From: Tetracentron sinense
Taxonomy: Eukaryota; Streptophyta; Magnoliopsida; Trochodendrales; Trochodendraceae
Assembly (NCBI GenBank): GCA_015143295.1
Contig: CM026570.1
Coordinates: 27,749,754-27,813,753 of the forward strand
Direction of reading: 5' to 3'
Length of the DNA stretch: 64,000 nt
Under the pieces are notes generated by a model. The model was given only the letters and a program-made list of their open reading frames with translations, did not search any database and was not told where the DNA came from. Made by a program: the position numbers and the translations under genes. Within the stretch, counting starts at the first letter, position 1. Every line of letters begins with the position of its first letter. Of this stretch, positions 9,834 to 21,121 are shown in pieces.

Positions 9834-11122
9834 TGTAGACACCCCATTTTTGCACGCCCCAATCCTTTTTTAGCTCCAAGCATCGAATGGTGAACTCCAA
9901 GACGAGATCCGGACTCCAATATATCCAAGGTCAAAGATAAAAGTGAAGCCCCAGGCAAACCTGAGCCTAAATCAGCCAAAGCCCAAGTGGAAGGGCCTGT
10001 TTCAATGTTGAAAATGTCCAGCGCCCTTTTAAAGGGCGCGGTTCTTTTTTTGTCCAAAATTCTTTCCGTGCCTTTTGAAGCAGCTCGGTCCCGTTTTTAG
10101 TGCAAATTTGTTCCAACGCCTTTTGAAACAGCTTGGACCCGTTTTTTCCCACATCGGCCAGAAAGAGCGAGAACCCTATTTTTCACCCTATAAAAGGAGC
10201 CTCACCCCAACCCATTCCTCACCTTTGAAATCTGGAAAAATCTAGGGAGAACTTTGAAACTTGCAACCTTGAGCCTTGAGAAGAACTTTTGAATCTCTGA
10301 AAACCCCTAACCTTTGGAGACCCCTAGACTAGGAAAGCAAGCTTAGAATCCCCTAAGTCCAGAAATTCCAGCCATCAAGCTATCAACTTAAGATTGATCT
10401 TCACCAACTTTAGGGAAAAACCATCGGAGTTCGGATCTCGTCGAATCATTCTCTTCTCTTCAAACACTTGGAGCATATAAAAAGGGAAAGGTATGCTACA
10501 TCCCCATCCTCTACTTCTACCCGTCCAAGTCTCTTCTTCCCTCACTTTCTCTTAGTTGCTCGGGGATTTCCCTCTACATGGTTGTGCGGAAGAGGAAATC
10601 CTGGTGAAGGAAAGGGCCGGAAGACCAGATCTTCGACTTCTTTATTTTAGTCTTCTTGGTTATTGTTAGTAGTTTTTTATCCCTTTTCCACCCAAACATA
10701 GGTGGGGTCCCTCTTAACTCGGTCGAGGAGAGAGCGTGACTATTCACCAATTTAGGGAAAAGGGGTTTTGCTGCGCAAGTAGAGAGAAAATCACTCTAAC
10801 TCGGTCGAGGAGGGGTGGCTTTCCAATTTTGAAATAATAAAAAGGGGCAAACAAAGAAGAGAAAATAATTTTAAATTAATTTAATGGAGAAAATTAAGAG
10901 GTAACCGTCATTCGACGGATGAGGTGGGGTGCCTAACACCTTCCCCAATTCATAAGAGAATACCCGGGCCCAATCTCGATTTTCTTTGAAATCGAGGGTT
11001 CTATTTGTGGGTGACCAATCACACCCGGATTTTGATTGGTGGCGACTCTAACGATCTCGGCTTCTCATCAGTTGAAAAACACGGATGTGGGGAGTAGATC
11101 GACCCGGGCCGGCTATCGCTCA
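9834..11122 (+). repeat. 5' LTR of composite element B (1289 bp)
   Basis: It runs from TGTAGACACCCC to CTATCGCTCA. A TATA box TATAAAAG lies at 10189-10196 in front of a CT/GA-rich leader. Compared with the 3' LTR (19626-21121) it lacks about 200 bp, a stretch of GAAACAGCTCGGACC-type imperfect repeats. So the two LTRs are no longer the same length. Confidence 0.88.
10189..10196 (+). promoter_or_regulatory. TATA box, element B 5' LTR
   Basis: TATAAAAG after CACCC and followed by GAGCCTCACCCC. The same box recurs in the 3' LTR (20188-20195) and, inverted, at 18960-18967. Confidence 0.7.
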
Positions 11123-11124
11123 AC

Positions 11125-11142
11125 TGGCGACTCTGCTGGGGA
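11125..11142 (+). other. Primer binding site of element B
   Basis: TGGCGACTCTGCTGGGGA lies 2 nt after the LTR end. A TGG start complementary to a tRNA 3' CCA is diagnostic. From memory this sequence resembles the tRNA-Arg-type site reported for Ogre/Tat elements. A degraded second copy lies at about 14841 after the internal LTR fragment. Confidence 0.75.
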
Positions 11143-12481
11143 CTTAGAGGATTCAAGCCTCGATTTAATTTTTCTCCATTAAATTAATTATTTTGTTATT
11201 TTCATTTTTTGTTTGTCATTTATTGCTTGTTTTCTTCTGCTTTATCTTTTGCACCGTTGTTCACAGCAGTCACTTTCCCCTCATGTTGTCCGAATCCGGA
11301 CTGACCCCTATCTTTGGAACTAAGTAGTTGAACGACCGTGGATAGCATCCCGGAAACAGTGACGAAACATTCCAACCCAGATCATTTTGAATAAAAGAAG
11401 TGCACGGGTCGTGCATGGATATTCTCTGATTGAGGGACCCTTTTAGGTGGAATTTAGAACCCTGTGAACCCCATATAGAATTACTTGTGAGGACATGGTG
11501 ACTTGCATGGTTTTTTGATAACGTTATTAAATGATGAAAATGTTTAGAATAGTCATCTGCACAATGTTCAACTGAGTGGTGCCATAAGTCTTTGGTATCC
11601 GCACTGGATATTACAGAGCAACTACCTTACAAGCTCAGGCATTAGAACATTCTCTGTTCACTATTTTGGTTATCTCCATGCTTTGTTATATGTTGAGGCT
11701 TCGAAATTTTTAAGTCTTTGTTGATGGACACTATTTGTGAGGAACTTCCCTTTTGCTAAAACTTCGGACTTCGAAAAAAATAAAAAATAAATAAAAATTG
11801 AGTCATTGCTTTTTCCCCTAAGTCCTATGGGCAACCTTGTTAGAGGTTACACCTCTATCCCGCCTTTGTGTTTAAATTCCCTAAGTCCTACGGGTAACCT
11901 TGTTAGAGGTTAAAACTTCTATCCCGCCTTTGTGTTAAAATCCCCTAAGTCCTACGGGCAACCTTGTTAGAGGTTAAAACCTCTATCCCGCCTTTGTGTT
12001 AAAATTCCCTAAGTCCTACGGGTAACCTTGTTAGAGGTTAAAACCTCTATCCCGCCTTTGTGTTAAAATCCCCTAAGTCCTACGGACAACCTTGTTAGAG
12101 GTTAAAACCTCTATCCCGCCTTTGTGTTAGAATCCCCTAAGTTGTACGGGCAACCTTGTTAGAGGATCACCCTCTATCCCGCCTTTGTGATTTTGTCCCT
12201 AAGTCCTACGGGCAACCTTGTTAGAGGTTATACCTCTATCCCGCTTTTGACCTTGACTCATTTAAAAAAAAAAAAAAAGTTCGAATTGATTGTTTTAGTT
12301 AAAGGAAAGTTCCCCATAAGAAAAAGTGTTCATCAATAGAGATTCTTCCTATATTTGATTCTCTCTTTTCTTTCATATTTTCAGGCTATTCAATATATCT
12401 CCGAGGAAGAAAGCTTTGTCCTCGTTGACTCAACCTAGTCGGAGTCCCTATTTCCTAAGATTCAGGCAGAACTCTCCTGAG
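11143..12481 (+). other. Untranslated leader of element B with 63-bp tandem array
   Basis: No gene is seen here. At 11814-12250 there are seven tandem units with a period of 62-64 bp, built around CCTAAGTCCTACGGGCAACC and an inverted repeat AGAGGTTAAAACCTCT able to fold as a hairpin. A poly-A run follows near 12265. The position between primer binding site and gag is that of a packaging or translation-control leader; the role is inferred. Confidence 0.75.
11814..12250 (+). repeat. Seven 62-64 bp tandem repeats with internal hairpin
   Basis: Unit starts (AAGTCC) lie at 11820, 11883, 11947, 12011, 12075, 12139 (here AAGTTG) and 12201. The GAGGTT...AACCTC arms are kept in most units. In the sixth unit the arms are GAGG and CCTC around a shorter, altered loop. 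Confidence 0.92.
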
Positions 12482-14468
12482 ATGGCAGAAGATCACGAAC
12501 CTGTCTGAAGCGAGTTCAAACATACAACTAAAGCTGAGTTGTCCGAAATGAGGAGCAACATTCAGAACTTGAGTTTGATGATGGAGTGGCTTATGGCTCG
12601 GTTAGACAAAATCCCAGAGAATCCTGAAGACTCGAATGATCAACCTAAATTCCAGAAACAAGCGCGGGCAGGGGCACCACCGCCACCCCCACCAAATGAT
12701 CTGGGACACATGGAGGACCAACCAATTTATTTGGATCATCCAAGGATGACCCATTATGAAGAAGAGGAATGGCGTCATGAAAGTTCAAAAAGTTCATTGG
12801 CTACCCAGGTAGAGAAGCTCACAAACGACTTAAGGTTGGTTAAGGGGTCTGATCCATTCACTAAAATAGGCATCGATGATTTATGCCTATACCCCGTGAC
12901 GAATCTCCCTCCTAATTTCAAGATCACAGAATTCAAGCAATACAGTGGTCAAGGTTGCCCTATAGCCCACTTAAAGCTCTATGGAGGTACTTTGGGAATA
13001 TATGGGAAAAATGAAGCATTGATGCTACAACTTTTTCAAATGAGCTTGACCGGAGGGGCACTCCAAAGGTTTTCAGAGCTTGATCACACAAGGATCAGGT
13101 GCTGGATGGATTTGGCGGAGCGTTTTGTGGCACAGTATCGATACAACACAGAGGTAGTCCCCACAAGGATGGACCTCCTTAAAATGGAGAGGAAGGCTTT
13201 TGAATCGTTCAGGGAGCATGCCTATAGATGGCGAGAAACAGCTGCAAAAGTGAGACCCCCTATGATGGAGGAGGAAATGGTTAGTATGTTTGTCTCAACA
13301 TTGAAAGCTCCATATTATGATCGTCTAGTGACACAGACGATACAAGGCTTCGCAACCATTATCCAGTATGGAGAAGGTATTGACGAGGGAGTCAAATTGG
13401 GTAAGATAATGGATCATGCTACATTTTGTACTGTCATGGACGCCTGCGTGAATGGAGGACCTACTACCAAGAAGGCCTACACCGGTAACAAGAGGAAAGA
13501 AAGTAAAGTGTCTGGGACAGCTGTTACTACATATGGACAAGTTGCTTATGCCCAAAATGCTCAATCTGCACCCTTCCAATTTCAAGCTCCAGTGGTAAAC
13601 TCAGGATATGGCCAGCACTTCCAAGCACTGGTTCAACAACAACAACAATAGCGTCAATACCAGAATCAGGGTTAGGGTCAGAACCAAGGTTATCAAAGAA
13701 GGTATCGTCACTTGGACCCCCTCCCTTCTCGTCCGTCTGAAATATTGCGCACTTTGTTGAAAGAAGGCACTGTAAGTCCAGTAGAGTTAGGAGTGCAAGA
13801 TACCTCCTCCAGATTCTACAACGCAAATCAGAATTGCGAATACCATATGAATGCCCCGGGGCATTCTACAGACAGATGCTGGATACTAAAGCATAAGATC
13901 CAGGATTTGATTAAGAGCAAGAGGATCATCATTCCACCAGCACCCTCAGGAATCCATCAGAACTCCCTACCAACTTACAACAACAACGGGGCATCTACCT
14001 CTTGAACCATCAACGCCCTTGGGTGGGACGACCTTGATTTTGATCCCTCTCAATTAATTTAGAAACCTGGGACAAAATTCAGGGTTTACTTCAACAACAA
14101 AAAGACTTCACTTCCAATTAATACCATCAATGACCGGCACCCTCTAGCCCAAAGGCCGCCAATTGTGTTCAATTGGCCTTCCCCTGCTGTCACCCCTCCC
14201 AAACCGATTGTATTCGACTGGCCTACTCCCCTACCAAACCAATCATCGAAGCCAGTTGTGTTCGATTGGCCTTCCCCTACTATCACACCCTCCAAGCTGA
14301 TTGTGTTTGACTGGCCCACTCCAAAACCCCCTGTGGATCTAAAAAGAAAGCCGTTTAACTACAACAACATTTGCCAGCTAAAAAGAGGAGAGGCCAAGGG
14401 AACAATTGCTGATGTTGACATTCTTGACTGGTATCGGCAGGTCTATAAATCTGACTCGTCGAAGGTCA
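12482..14468 (+). pseudogene. Tat-lineage gag, copy 1, single frame with five stops
   Basis: The structural gag polyprotein probably started at ATG 12482 (MAEDHEPV, then a TGA at 12506). The reading frame never shifts. In-frame stops are TGA 12506, TAG 13649, TAG 13672, TGA 14003 and TAG 14060, several in Gln-rich CAA/CAG runs and consistent with C-to-T decay. Blocks in order: coiled N-terminus, the capsid-like core with CPIAHLKLYGGTLGIYGKNE, ALQRFSELDHTRIRCWMDL, FVAQYRYNTEV and RPPMMEEEMVSMF, a Q-rich stretch, a knuckle-like CEYHMNAPGHSTDRC, then repeats of VFDWPSP. The 3' end runs straight into LTR sequence at about 14468. Confidence 0.85.
14160..14340 (+). repeat. VFDWPSP protein repeat region in gag copy 1
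   Basis: Four near-copies of [IV]VF[ND]WP[ST]P separated by Pro-rich spacers lie at the end of gag. Gag copy 2 has five related units with LDWP at 16555-16800. This is a short linear motif array of unknown role. Confidence 0.75.
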
Positions 14469-14838
14469 AGGGAAAAAGGGGCTTTGCTGCTCAAGTAGAG
14501 AGAAAATTACCCTAACTCGGTCGAGGAGGGGTGGCTTTCCAATTTTGAAATAATAAAAAGAGACAAACAAAGAAGGGAAAATAATTTTAAATTAATTTAA
14601 TGGAGAAAATTAAGAGCTAACCGTCACTCGACGGATGAGGTGGGATGCCTAACACCTTCCCCAACTCATAAGAGAATCCCTGGGCCCAATCTTGATTTTC
14701 TTTTAAATCGAGGGTTTTATTTGTGGGTGACCAATCACACCCGGATTTTGATTGGTGGCGACTATAATGATCTCGGCTTCTCATCGGTTGAAAAACACGG
14801 ATGTGGGGAGGAGATTGACCCGGGCCAGCTATCGCACA
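14469..14838 (+). repeat. Internal LTR 3'-end fragment of element B
   Basis: It matches about 10753-11122 of the LTR and ends CTATCGCACA. It begins inside the LTR, at a shared GGGAAAA run where gag copy 1 (AGGGAAAAAGGGGC) resembles the LTR (AGGGAAAAGGGG). That points to microhomology joining or a template switch rather than insertion. A decayed primer site (TTGGCGACTCTGC) follows. Confidence 0.85.
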
Positions 14839-15248
14839 ATTGGCGACTCTGCGGAGGAAGATCTTCTTTGTCTGATGAAAAATTGACTGTTGCAGCTGAT
14901 TTCTTTTTTCCTTTTTTTTTGTGCCTTTTTTGCCCCTGATGCCAGTTATGGTTTTCAACAAGTCTAGCTTCTCATCCCTCTTTCCCGTTTTATTTTTACC
15001 CCTTCCCCTAGACTTTACAGGTTAGCTTTGACTCACTTTTGAAAAAAAAAAAATCGAATCGAATCAAAATTTTAGCTAGAGGAAAGTTTCCCACCAACAG
15101 AAGTGTCCATCATCAGGGATTTTTTCTATATTTGATCTCTTTGGTTTTCAAGTTATTCATCACAGCTCCAGGGAAGGAAGTATCATCTGCATTGACTCAG
15201 CTTATCAAGAGCCCCTATTTACTGAGGTCTAGACAAAACATACTCAGG
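14839..15248 (+). other. Second leader region of element B
   Basis: It follows the internal LTR fragment and precedes gag copy 2. It resembles the end of the first leader in having a poly-A run and GGAAAGTTTCCC, but lacks the 63-bp array. No gene is seen. Confidence 0.6.
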
Positions 15249-17337
15249 ATGGAAGAAGGCAATGGTCCCGTTCGAGCGAGATTTTGGCAAGAAAGCAGGG
15301 CTGACTTCACTGATTTGAAAAGAATTCTTTAAAAAATGCAACTCATGGCGCAACGACTCTTGGACTAGAGCAAGGGACCAGAGATCCTTGGAACATCTGA
15401 TGTACATCCTCTAAATTCTCCAAAGCAAACACGGACAAATGCTCTGCCATATAAGGATCAAGTAAAACCGGTTTACCTTGGAAAACCGGTTTTCCAAGAT
15501 TGCGCTAGCCACACAGGTAGAAAATCTTGCAAAAGATCTGAGATCGGTCAAAGGCTCCAACCCCTTTTCCAAGATTGGTATTGACGATCTCTGCCTATAT
15601 TCCGTGTCAAGTCTCCCGCCAAATTTTGAGATTCCCAAGTTCAACAAGTACAATGGCCAGGGCTGTCCTATGGCACATTTAAAACTCTATGGAGGTACCT
15701 TGGGGATATACGGGAAGAATGAGCAGCTGATGTTGCAAATTTTTCAAATGAGTCTATCAGGAGGAGCTCTCCAATGGTTTGCAGAACTTGATCACTCCAG
15801 AATCAAGTGCTGGATGAACCTAGCAGAAATGTTTGTGGCTCGATATCGGTACAATATGGAGGTAACTCCCACCTGGTTAGATCACCTCAAAATGGAGAGG
15901 AAGACACCAGAATCATTCAAGGAACATGCATACTGGTGGCGCGATACAGCCGCCAAGATCAGGCCTCCCATGATGGAAGAGGAGATGGTCAGTACTTTCA
16001 TTTCAACGTTGAAGGCCCCGTATTACGAGCACCTAGTGACACAAACAAAGTCGAGCTTCGCAACTATTGTCCGGTATGGGGATGACATTGATGAAGGGGT
16101 CAGAACTAGGAGAATTATGGACTATACAACTTTTTAGAAGGTAATGTACTATCATGGTAGTGAGAACTCTGCCCCAACAAAAGCATATGAGGGGGACTCT
16201 TAACCGTTTTAGGTGCACTCTCAGCCTCAACTATCAGTAACAGCGGAAGGATACATGCAACCCACTCAAGTGGAAATGCCTCAACAATAGCAACAATGCA
16301 TAAATCAGAGTCAAAATTTGCTCTCGATGTATGATGAAGACATCACAACTACCTCTCGGGCAATCAATGTCATAGACATGGAAGGATGCAATGTTGGCCC
16401 GTCTCCATCTCCAGCCCGATTTTAAGCTCATTTGAACAAGATTCAAGTCTCCCCTATCTCCAACACCATATCCAAACAGCAACCATTAGTTCAACAATAG
16501 CCTGTTGTCTTGAGCCGACCCTCCCCCGTCATTATTTCATCCAATCCCACACCACGACAAGTAGTGCTTGATTGGCCTATCCCTCCATCCAACCAAACTC
16601 CAACTCCACGACCTGTTGTGCTTGACTAGCCTACCCCTCCATCCAACCAAACTCCCGCCCCACAACCTGTTGTGCTTGATTGGCCTACCCCTCCACTTAA
16701 TCAAACTCCAAACCCATGACCAGTTATTCTTGATTGGCATATTCCTCCATCCAACTAAACTCCCGTCCCACAACCTATCATGCTGAGTCGGCTTACTCCA
16801 CAACTCCCAATAGAATTGAAAAGGGCTCCCTTCGATTGCAACAATATCCAACCAATGAGGAATGAAGTCCCAGGAGGGGTAGTAGTCGAGATCAAAGATT
16901 TCAGTAAGTGCAGACATGCTTGTAAATCGGACTCGACCAAGGAAAATGAGAGAATCAGAGAAGATGGGGAAGAGAGAGAAAAAGAAGGTGAGAAAGGAAA
17001 AGAGGCCGAGAGAGAAAAGAAAGAAGAAGAGGTCGAGAGAAAAAAGAATGAAAGAGAGGCTGAGAGAGTAAAGAAAGATATAGGGATTGAGAGAGAAGAA
17101 AAAAGAGTGGATGAGGGAGAAGAAGAAGAAAGAGATGATGGGAGAGAAAAGAGAGAAAGACAGAGAGAAGATGAAAGAAAAGAATCTGAAAAAGCAAAAG
17201 GGTACAAAATTATCAATGGATCTATAGAGGACATCCTCGAGCCGGTTAAGAAAATAGAGCATTTCTTCTTTGAACAAATGGGTCCACAAGGAAAAGCATC
17301 CGAAGAGGACTGGGATGAAGGTCAGAAAGGTTAGAAA
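15249..17337 (+). pseudogene. Tat-lineage gag, copy 2, with Lys/Glu/Arg-rich tail
   Basis: This is a second, diverged gag of the same lineage (ATG 15249, MEEGNGPVRARF). The core is open at 15478-16137 with CPMAHLKLYGGTLGIYGKNE, ALQWFAELDHSRIKCWMNL, FVARYRYNMEV and RPPMMEEEMVSTF. After 16137 the same frame continues through many stops, Gln- and Pro-rich sequence and VLDWPTPP repeats. It then opens again at 16780-17334, where about 85 residues consist almost only of E, K, R and D. That tail could form a charged single helix. A frameshift lies between 15250 and 15478. The family's protease should follow but is not recognisable. Confidence 0.8.
16946..17210 (+). repeat. Purine-rich low-complexity tract coding charged residues
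   Basis: Almost pure GA-rich sequence made of units such as GAGAGAAAAGAAAGAAGA. It encodes alternating acidic and basic residues in the gag frame and a Phe/Leu/Ser-rich spurious frame on the other strand. Confidence 0.85.
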
Positions 17338-18035
17338 GAAGGTTCAGACCAATCTGGTATTTTCTCTTGTGCAGGTAATGAAAATTCAATCTACCCTTTG
17401 AGGGCAAATGAAAAGATGATGAATTGGGAGATGACTCCCATTTTGTGGTGCAAGCTTGAACATACCTCAACGGTCTCCAGAAAGCAAAGTTTCATTAAAT
17501 GTTTGGTTACCACCCGAGGATAGGCCTTCGGCCTCGGGTGGTATTAATTTAGAAGGCAACTCTTTTTATAAAAAAAACAAAAACAAAAAAACAAAATAAA
17601 ATGAAAGAAAAAAAAAAAAAAAGGAAAAAAAATTGTATTTTTTTTACTAGGCTATTTCAAAAAAAAAAAAAACCTTTGAAAAAATATGATGGAAAGAATT
17701 TGACTGAAATAAATGAAAATGGGTATAAGGGATCCTCTAAAGAAATCTCAGATTTTTCTGGATCATCATGAGAAAGGCATTAAGAGTTAAGACCAATGTA
17801 GGAGAATCTGAATCCAAAAGGTTAAGTTAAAAGGAGAGACCCAAGATGGTGACCATCAAAATCCAGCTCACTTCTAGACAGCTAGCTAATGTGGAGACAT
17901 GCAGACCACAGGTGAATGGTAAACCCGAAGCAGAGAATTGAAATATGTTCGAGCGGTGCAACTCCATGATGAAAGTCAAAACATGATGACACGAGCTTAA
18001 AGAAGATGATGATTTCACAGCAGAGTCGCTAGCTA
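17338..18035. other. Unassigned internal region of element B
   Basis: No gene is recognised. It contains an inverted repeat (CCACCCGAGG-ataggccttcgg-CCTCGGGTGG, about 17511-17542) and an A-rich low-complexity tract (17560-17690). At 18016-18035 GCAGAGTCGCT looks like a minus-strand primer site belonging to the inverted LTR. Confidence 0.5.
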
Positions 18036-19479
18036 TGCGATAACCGGCCCAGGTCGATCTCCTCCCCACATCCGTGTTTTTCAACTGATGAGAAGCCAAG
18101 ATCGTTAGAGTCGCCACCAATCAAAATCCGGGTGTGATTGGTTACCCACAAATAGAAGCCTCGATTTCAAAGAAAATCGAGATTGGGCCCGGGGATTCTC
18201 TTATGAATTGGGGAAGGTGTTAGGCACCCCACCTCATCCGTTGAATGATGGTTACCTCTTAATTTTCTCCATTAAATTAATTTAAAATTATTTTCTCTTC
18301 TTTGTTTGCCCCTTTTTATTATTTCAAAATTGGAAAGTCACCCCTCCTTGAGCGAGTTAGGGTGATTTTCTCTCTACTTGCCCAACAAAACCCCTTTTCC
18401 CTAAATCGGTGAACAGTCACACTCTCTCCTCGACCGAGTTAAGAGGGACCCCGCCTATGTTTAGGTGAAAAAGAGATAAAAAACTACTAACAATAACCAA
18501 GAAGACTGAAATAAAGAAGTCGAAGATTTGGTCTTCCGGCCCTTTCCTTCACCCGGATTTCCTCTTCCGCACAGCTGTGTAGAGGGAAATCCCCGAGCTA
18601 CTAAGAGAAAGTGAGGGAAGAAGAGACTTGGACGGTAGAAGTAGAGGATGGGGATGTAGCATATCTTTTCCCTTTTTATATGCTCCAAGTGTTTGAAGAG
18701 AAGAGAATGATTCGACGAGATCCGAACTTCGATGGTTTTTCCCCAAAGTTGGTGAAGATCAATCTTAAGTTGATAGCTTGATGGATAGAATTTCTAGACT
18801 TAGGGGATTCTAAGTTTGCTTTCCTAGTCTAGGGGTCTCCAAAGGTTAGGGGTTTTCAGAGATTCAAAAGTTCTTCTCAAGGCTCAAGGTTGCAAGTTTT
18901 AAAGTTCTCCCTAGATTTTTCCAGATTTCAAAGGTGAGGAATGGGTTGGGGTGAGGCTCCTTTTATAGGGTGAAAAATAGGGTTCTCGCTCTTTCTAGCC
19001 GATGTGGGACTAAAAATAATCCAAAACCCCAAAAAACGAAGTGACATGCAAACCGAAGACGGAATTAAGGTTTCCGTACCGCGCCTTTTTAAAAGCCGCG
19101 GAAAGGATTTTGGACAAAACAAAGAATTGTGCCTTTTTAAAAGCCGTGGGATCAAAATTTCACTAAAACTGAGTCCGAGCTGTTTCAAAAGGTGCGAGAA
19201 CAAATTTGCACTAAAAACCGGACCGAGCTGTTTCGAAAGGCGCGGAAAGGATTTTGGACAAAAAAAAGAACCCTGCCCTTTATAAGGGCACTAGACATTT
19301 TCAACATTGAAACAGGCCCTTCCACTTGGGCTTTGGCTGATTTAGGCTCGGGTTTGACTGGGGCTTCACTTTTATCTTTGACCTTGGATATATTGGAGTT
19401 CGGATCTCGTCTTGGAGTTCACCATTCGATGCTTGGAGCTAAAAAAAGGATTGGGGCATACAAAAATGGGGTGTCTAAA
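18036..19479 (-). repeat. Inverted LTR copy inside element B (1444 bp)
   Basis: This is the reverse complement of the element B LTR. Its 3' end is at 18036 (TGCGATAACCGG read on plus) and its start is a mutated TTTAGACACCCC near 19479. The TATA box lies inverted at 18960-18967. It contains the region missing from the 5' LTR. With 19626-21121 it forms a large inverted repeat around a spacer of about 150 bp. Confidence 0.85.
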
Positions 19480-19625
19480 GCTTTTAAACAATTTTGAAAA
19501 AAATTATTTGTGAAAAATGTTTGACTCAATCAAGGATGCACACATTAGCTTTCAAGTGCAAAAATGGGCTTATGTCTATTCTCCTTTGTCGTTCTTTGCA
19601 AGCAAATCCGGCAAAGAGGGGCAGC
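19480..19625 (+). other. 3' end of element B internal region with polypurine tract
   Basis: It ends GGCAAAGAGGGGCAGC directly before the 3' LTR, a plausible polypurine primer. Nothing else is recognised. Confidence 0.65.
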
Positions 19626-21121
19626 TGTAGACACCCCATTTTTGCACGCCCCAATCCTTTTTTTAGCTCCTAGCATCGAATGGTGAACTCCAAGATTAGA
19701 TTCGGACTCCAATATATCCAAGGTCAAAGATAAAAGGGAAGCCCCAGTTAAACCGGAGCCTAAATCAGCCAAAGCCCAAGTGGAAGGGCCTGTTTCAATT
19801 TTGAAAATGTCCAGCGCCATTTTAAAGGGCGCGGTTCTTTTTTTTGTCCAAAATCCTTTCCGCGCCTTTTGAAGCAGCTCGGTCCCGTTTTCAGTGCAAA
19901 TTTGTTCCTGCACCTTTTGAAACAGCTCAGACTCGTTTTTAGTGCAAATTTGATGCCACGGCTTTTGAAACAGCTCGGACCAGTTTTTAGTGAAATTTTG
20001 ATCCTGCGACTTTTAAAAAGGCGCGATTCTTTGTTTTGTCCAAAATCCTTTCCGTTGCTTTTAAGAAGGCGTGGTACGGAAACCCTAATTCCGTCTTCGG
20101 TTTGCATGTCTTTTCATTTTTTTTGGGTTTTGGATTATTTTTAGTCCCACATCAGCCAGAAAGAGCGAGAACCCTATTTTTCACCCTATAAAAGGAGCCT
20201 CACCCCAACCCATTCCTCACCTTTAAAATCTGGAAAAATCTAGGGAGAACTTTGAAACTTGCAACCTTGAGCCCTGAGAAGAACTTTTGAATATTTGAAA
20301 ACCCCTAACCTTTGGAGACCCCTAGACTTGGAAAGCAAGCTTAGAATCCCCTAAGTCCAGAAATTCCAGCCATCAAGCTATCAACTTAAGATTGATCTTC
20401 ACCAACTTTGGGGAAAAACCATCGGAGTTCGGATCTCGTCGAATCATTCTCTTCTCTTCAAACACTTGGAGCATATAAAAAGGGAAAAGGTATGCTACAT
20501 CCCCATCCTGTACTTCTACCCGTCCAAGTCTCTTCTTCCCTCACTTTCTCTTAGTAGCTCGGGGATTTCCCTCTACACGGTTGTGCGGAAGAGGAAATCC
20601 GGGTGAAGGAAAGGGCCGGAAGACTAGATCTTCGACTTCTTTATTTCAGTCTTCTTGGTTATTGTTAGTAGTTTTTTATCCCTTTTCCACCCAAACATAG
20701 GTGGGGTCCCTCTTAACTCGGTCGAGGAGAGAGCGTGACTATTCACCGATTTAGGGAAAAGGGGTTTTGCTGCGCAAGTAGAGAGAAAATCACTCTAACT
20801 CGGTCGAGGAGGGGTGGCTTTCCAATTTTGAAATAATAAAAAGGGGCAAACAAAGAAGAGAAAATAATTTTAAATTAATTTAATGGAGAAAATTTAGAGG
20901 TAACCGTCATTTGACGGATGAGGTGAGGTGCCTAACACCTTCCCCAATTCATAAGAGAATACCCGGGCCCAATCTCGATTTTCTTTGAAATCGAGGGTTC
21001 TATTTGTGGGTGACCAATCACACCCGGATTTTGATTGGTGGTGTCTCTAACGATCTCGGCTTCTCATTAGTTGAAAAACACGGATGTGGGGAGGAGATCG
21101 ACCCGGGCCAGCTATCGTACA
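19626..21121 (+). repeat. 3' LTR of composite element B (1496 bp)
   Basis: It runs from TGTAGACACCCC to CTATCGTACA and is followed by the target duplication ACTTT. It carries the complete GAAACAGCTCGGACC-type repeat block missing from the 5' LTR, and TATAAAAG at 20188-20195. Confidence 0.9.

Larger units (their letters stand above)
9834..21121 (+). mobile_element. Composite Tat-lineage element B with perfect TSD ACTTT
   Basis: This 11.3-kb unit is bounded by LTRs starting TGTAGACACCCC. The 5-bp duplication ACTTT lies at 9829-9833 and 21122-21126. It contains two divergent gag genes in the same direction (12482-14468, 15249-17337), a partial LTR joined to the end of the first gag (14469-14838), and a full LTR copy in reverse orientation (18036-19479). 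No protease, RT or integrase is recognisable. The arrangement is not simple nesting, since the inner LTR copies lack clean termini and duplications of their own. Confidence 0.85.

Noticed and set aside
10468-10650. Short frame in the element B LTR (TSPSSTSTRPSLFF)
   Set aside because: It is repeated in all LTR copies and frame-broken among them, with no conserved residues beyond DNA identity; treated as LTR leader sequence.
16537-17289. 250-codon minus-strand frame rich in Phe, Leu and Ser that looks like a membrane protein
   Set aside because: It is the antisense of the GA-rich Lys/Glu tract of gag copy 2; no membrane protein family is recognisable.
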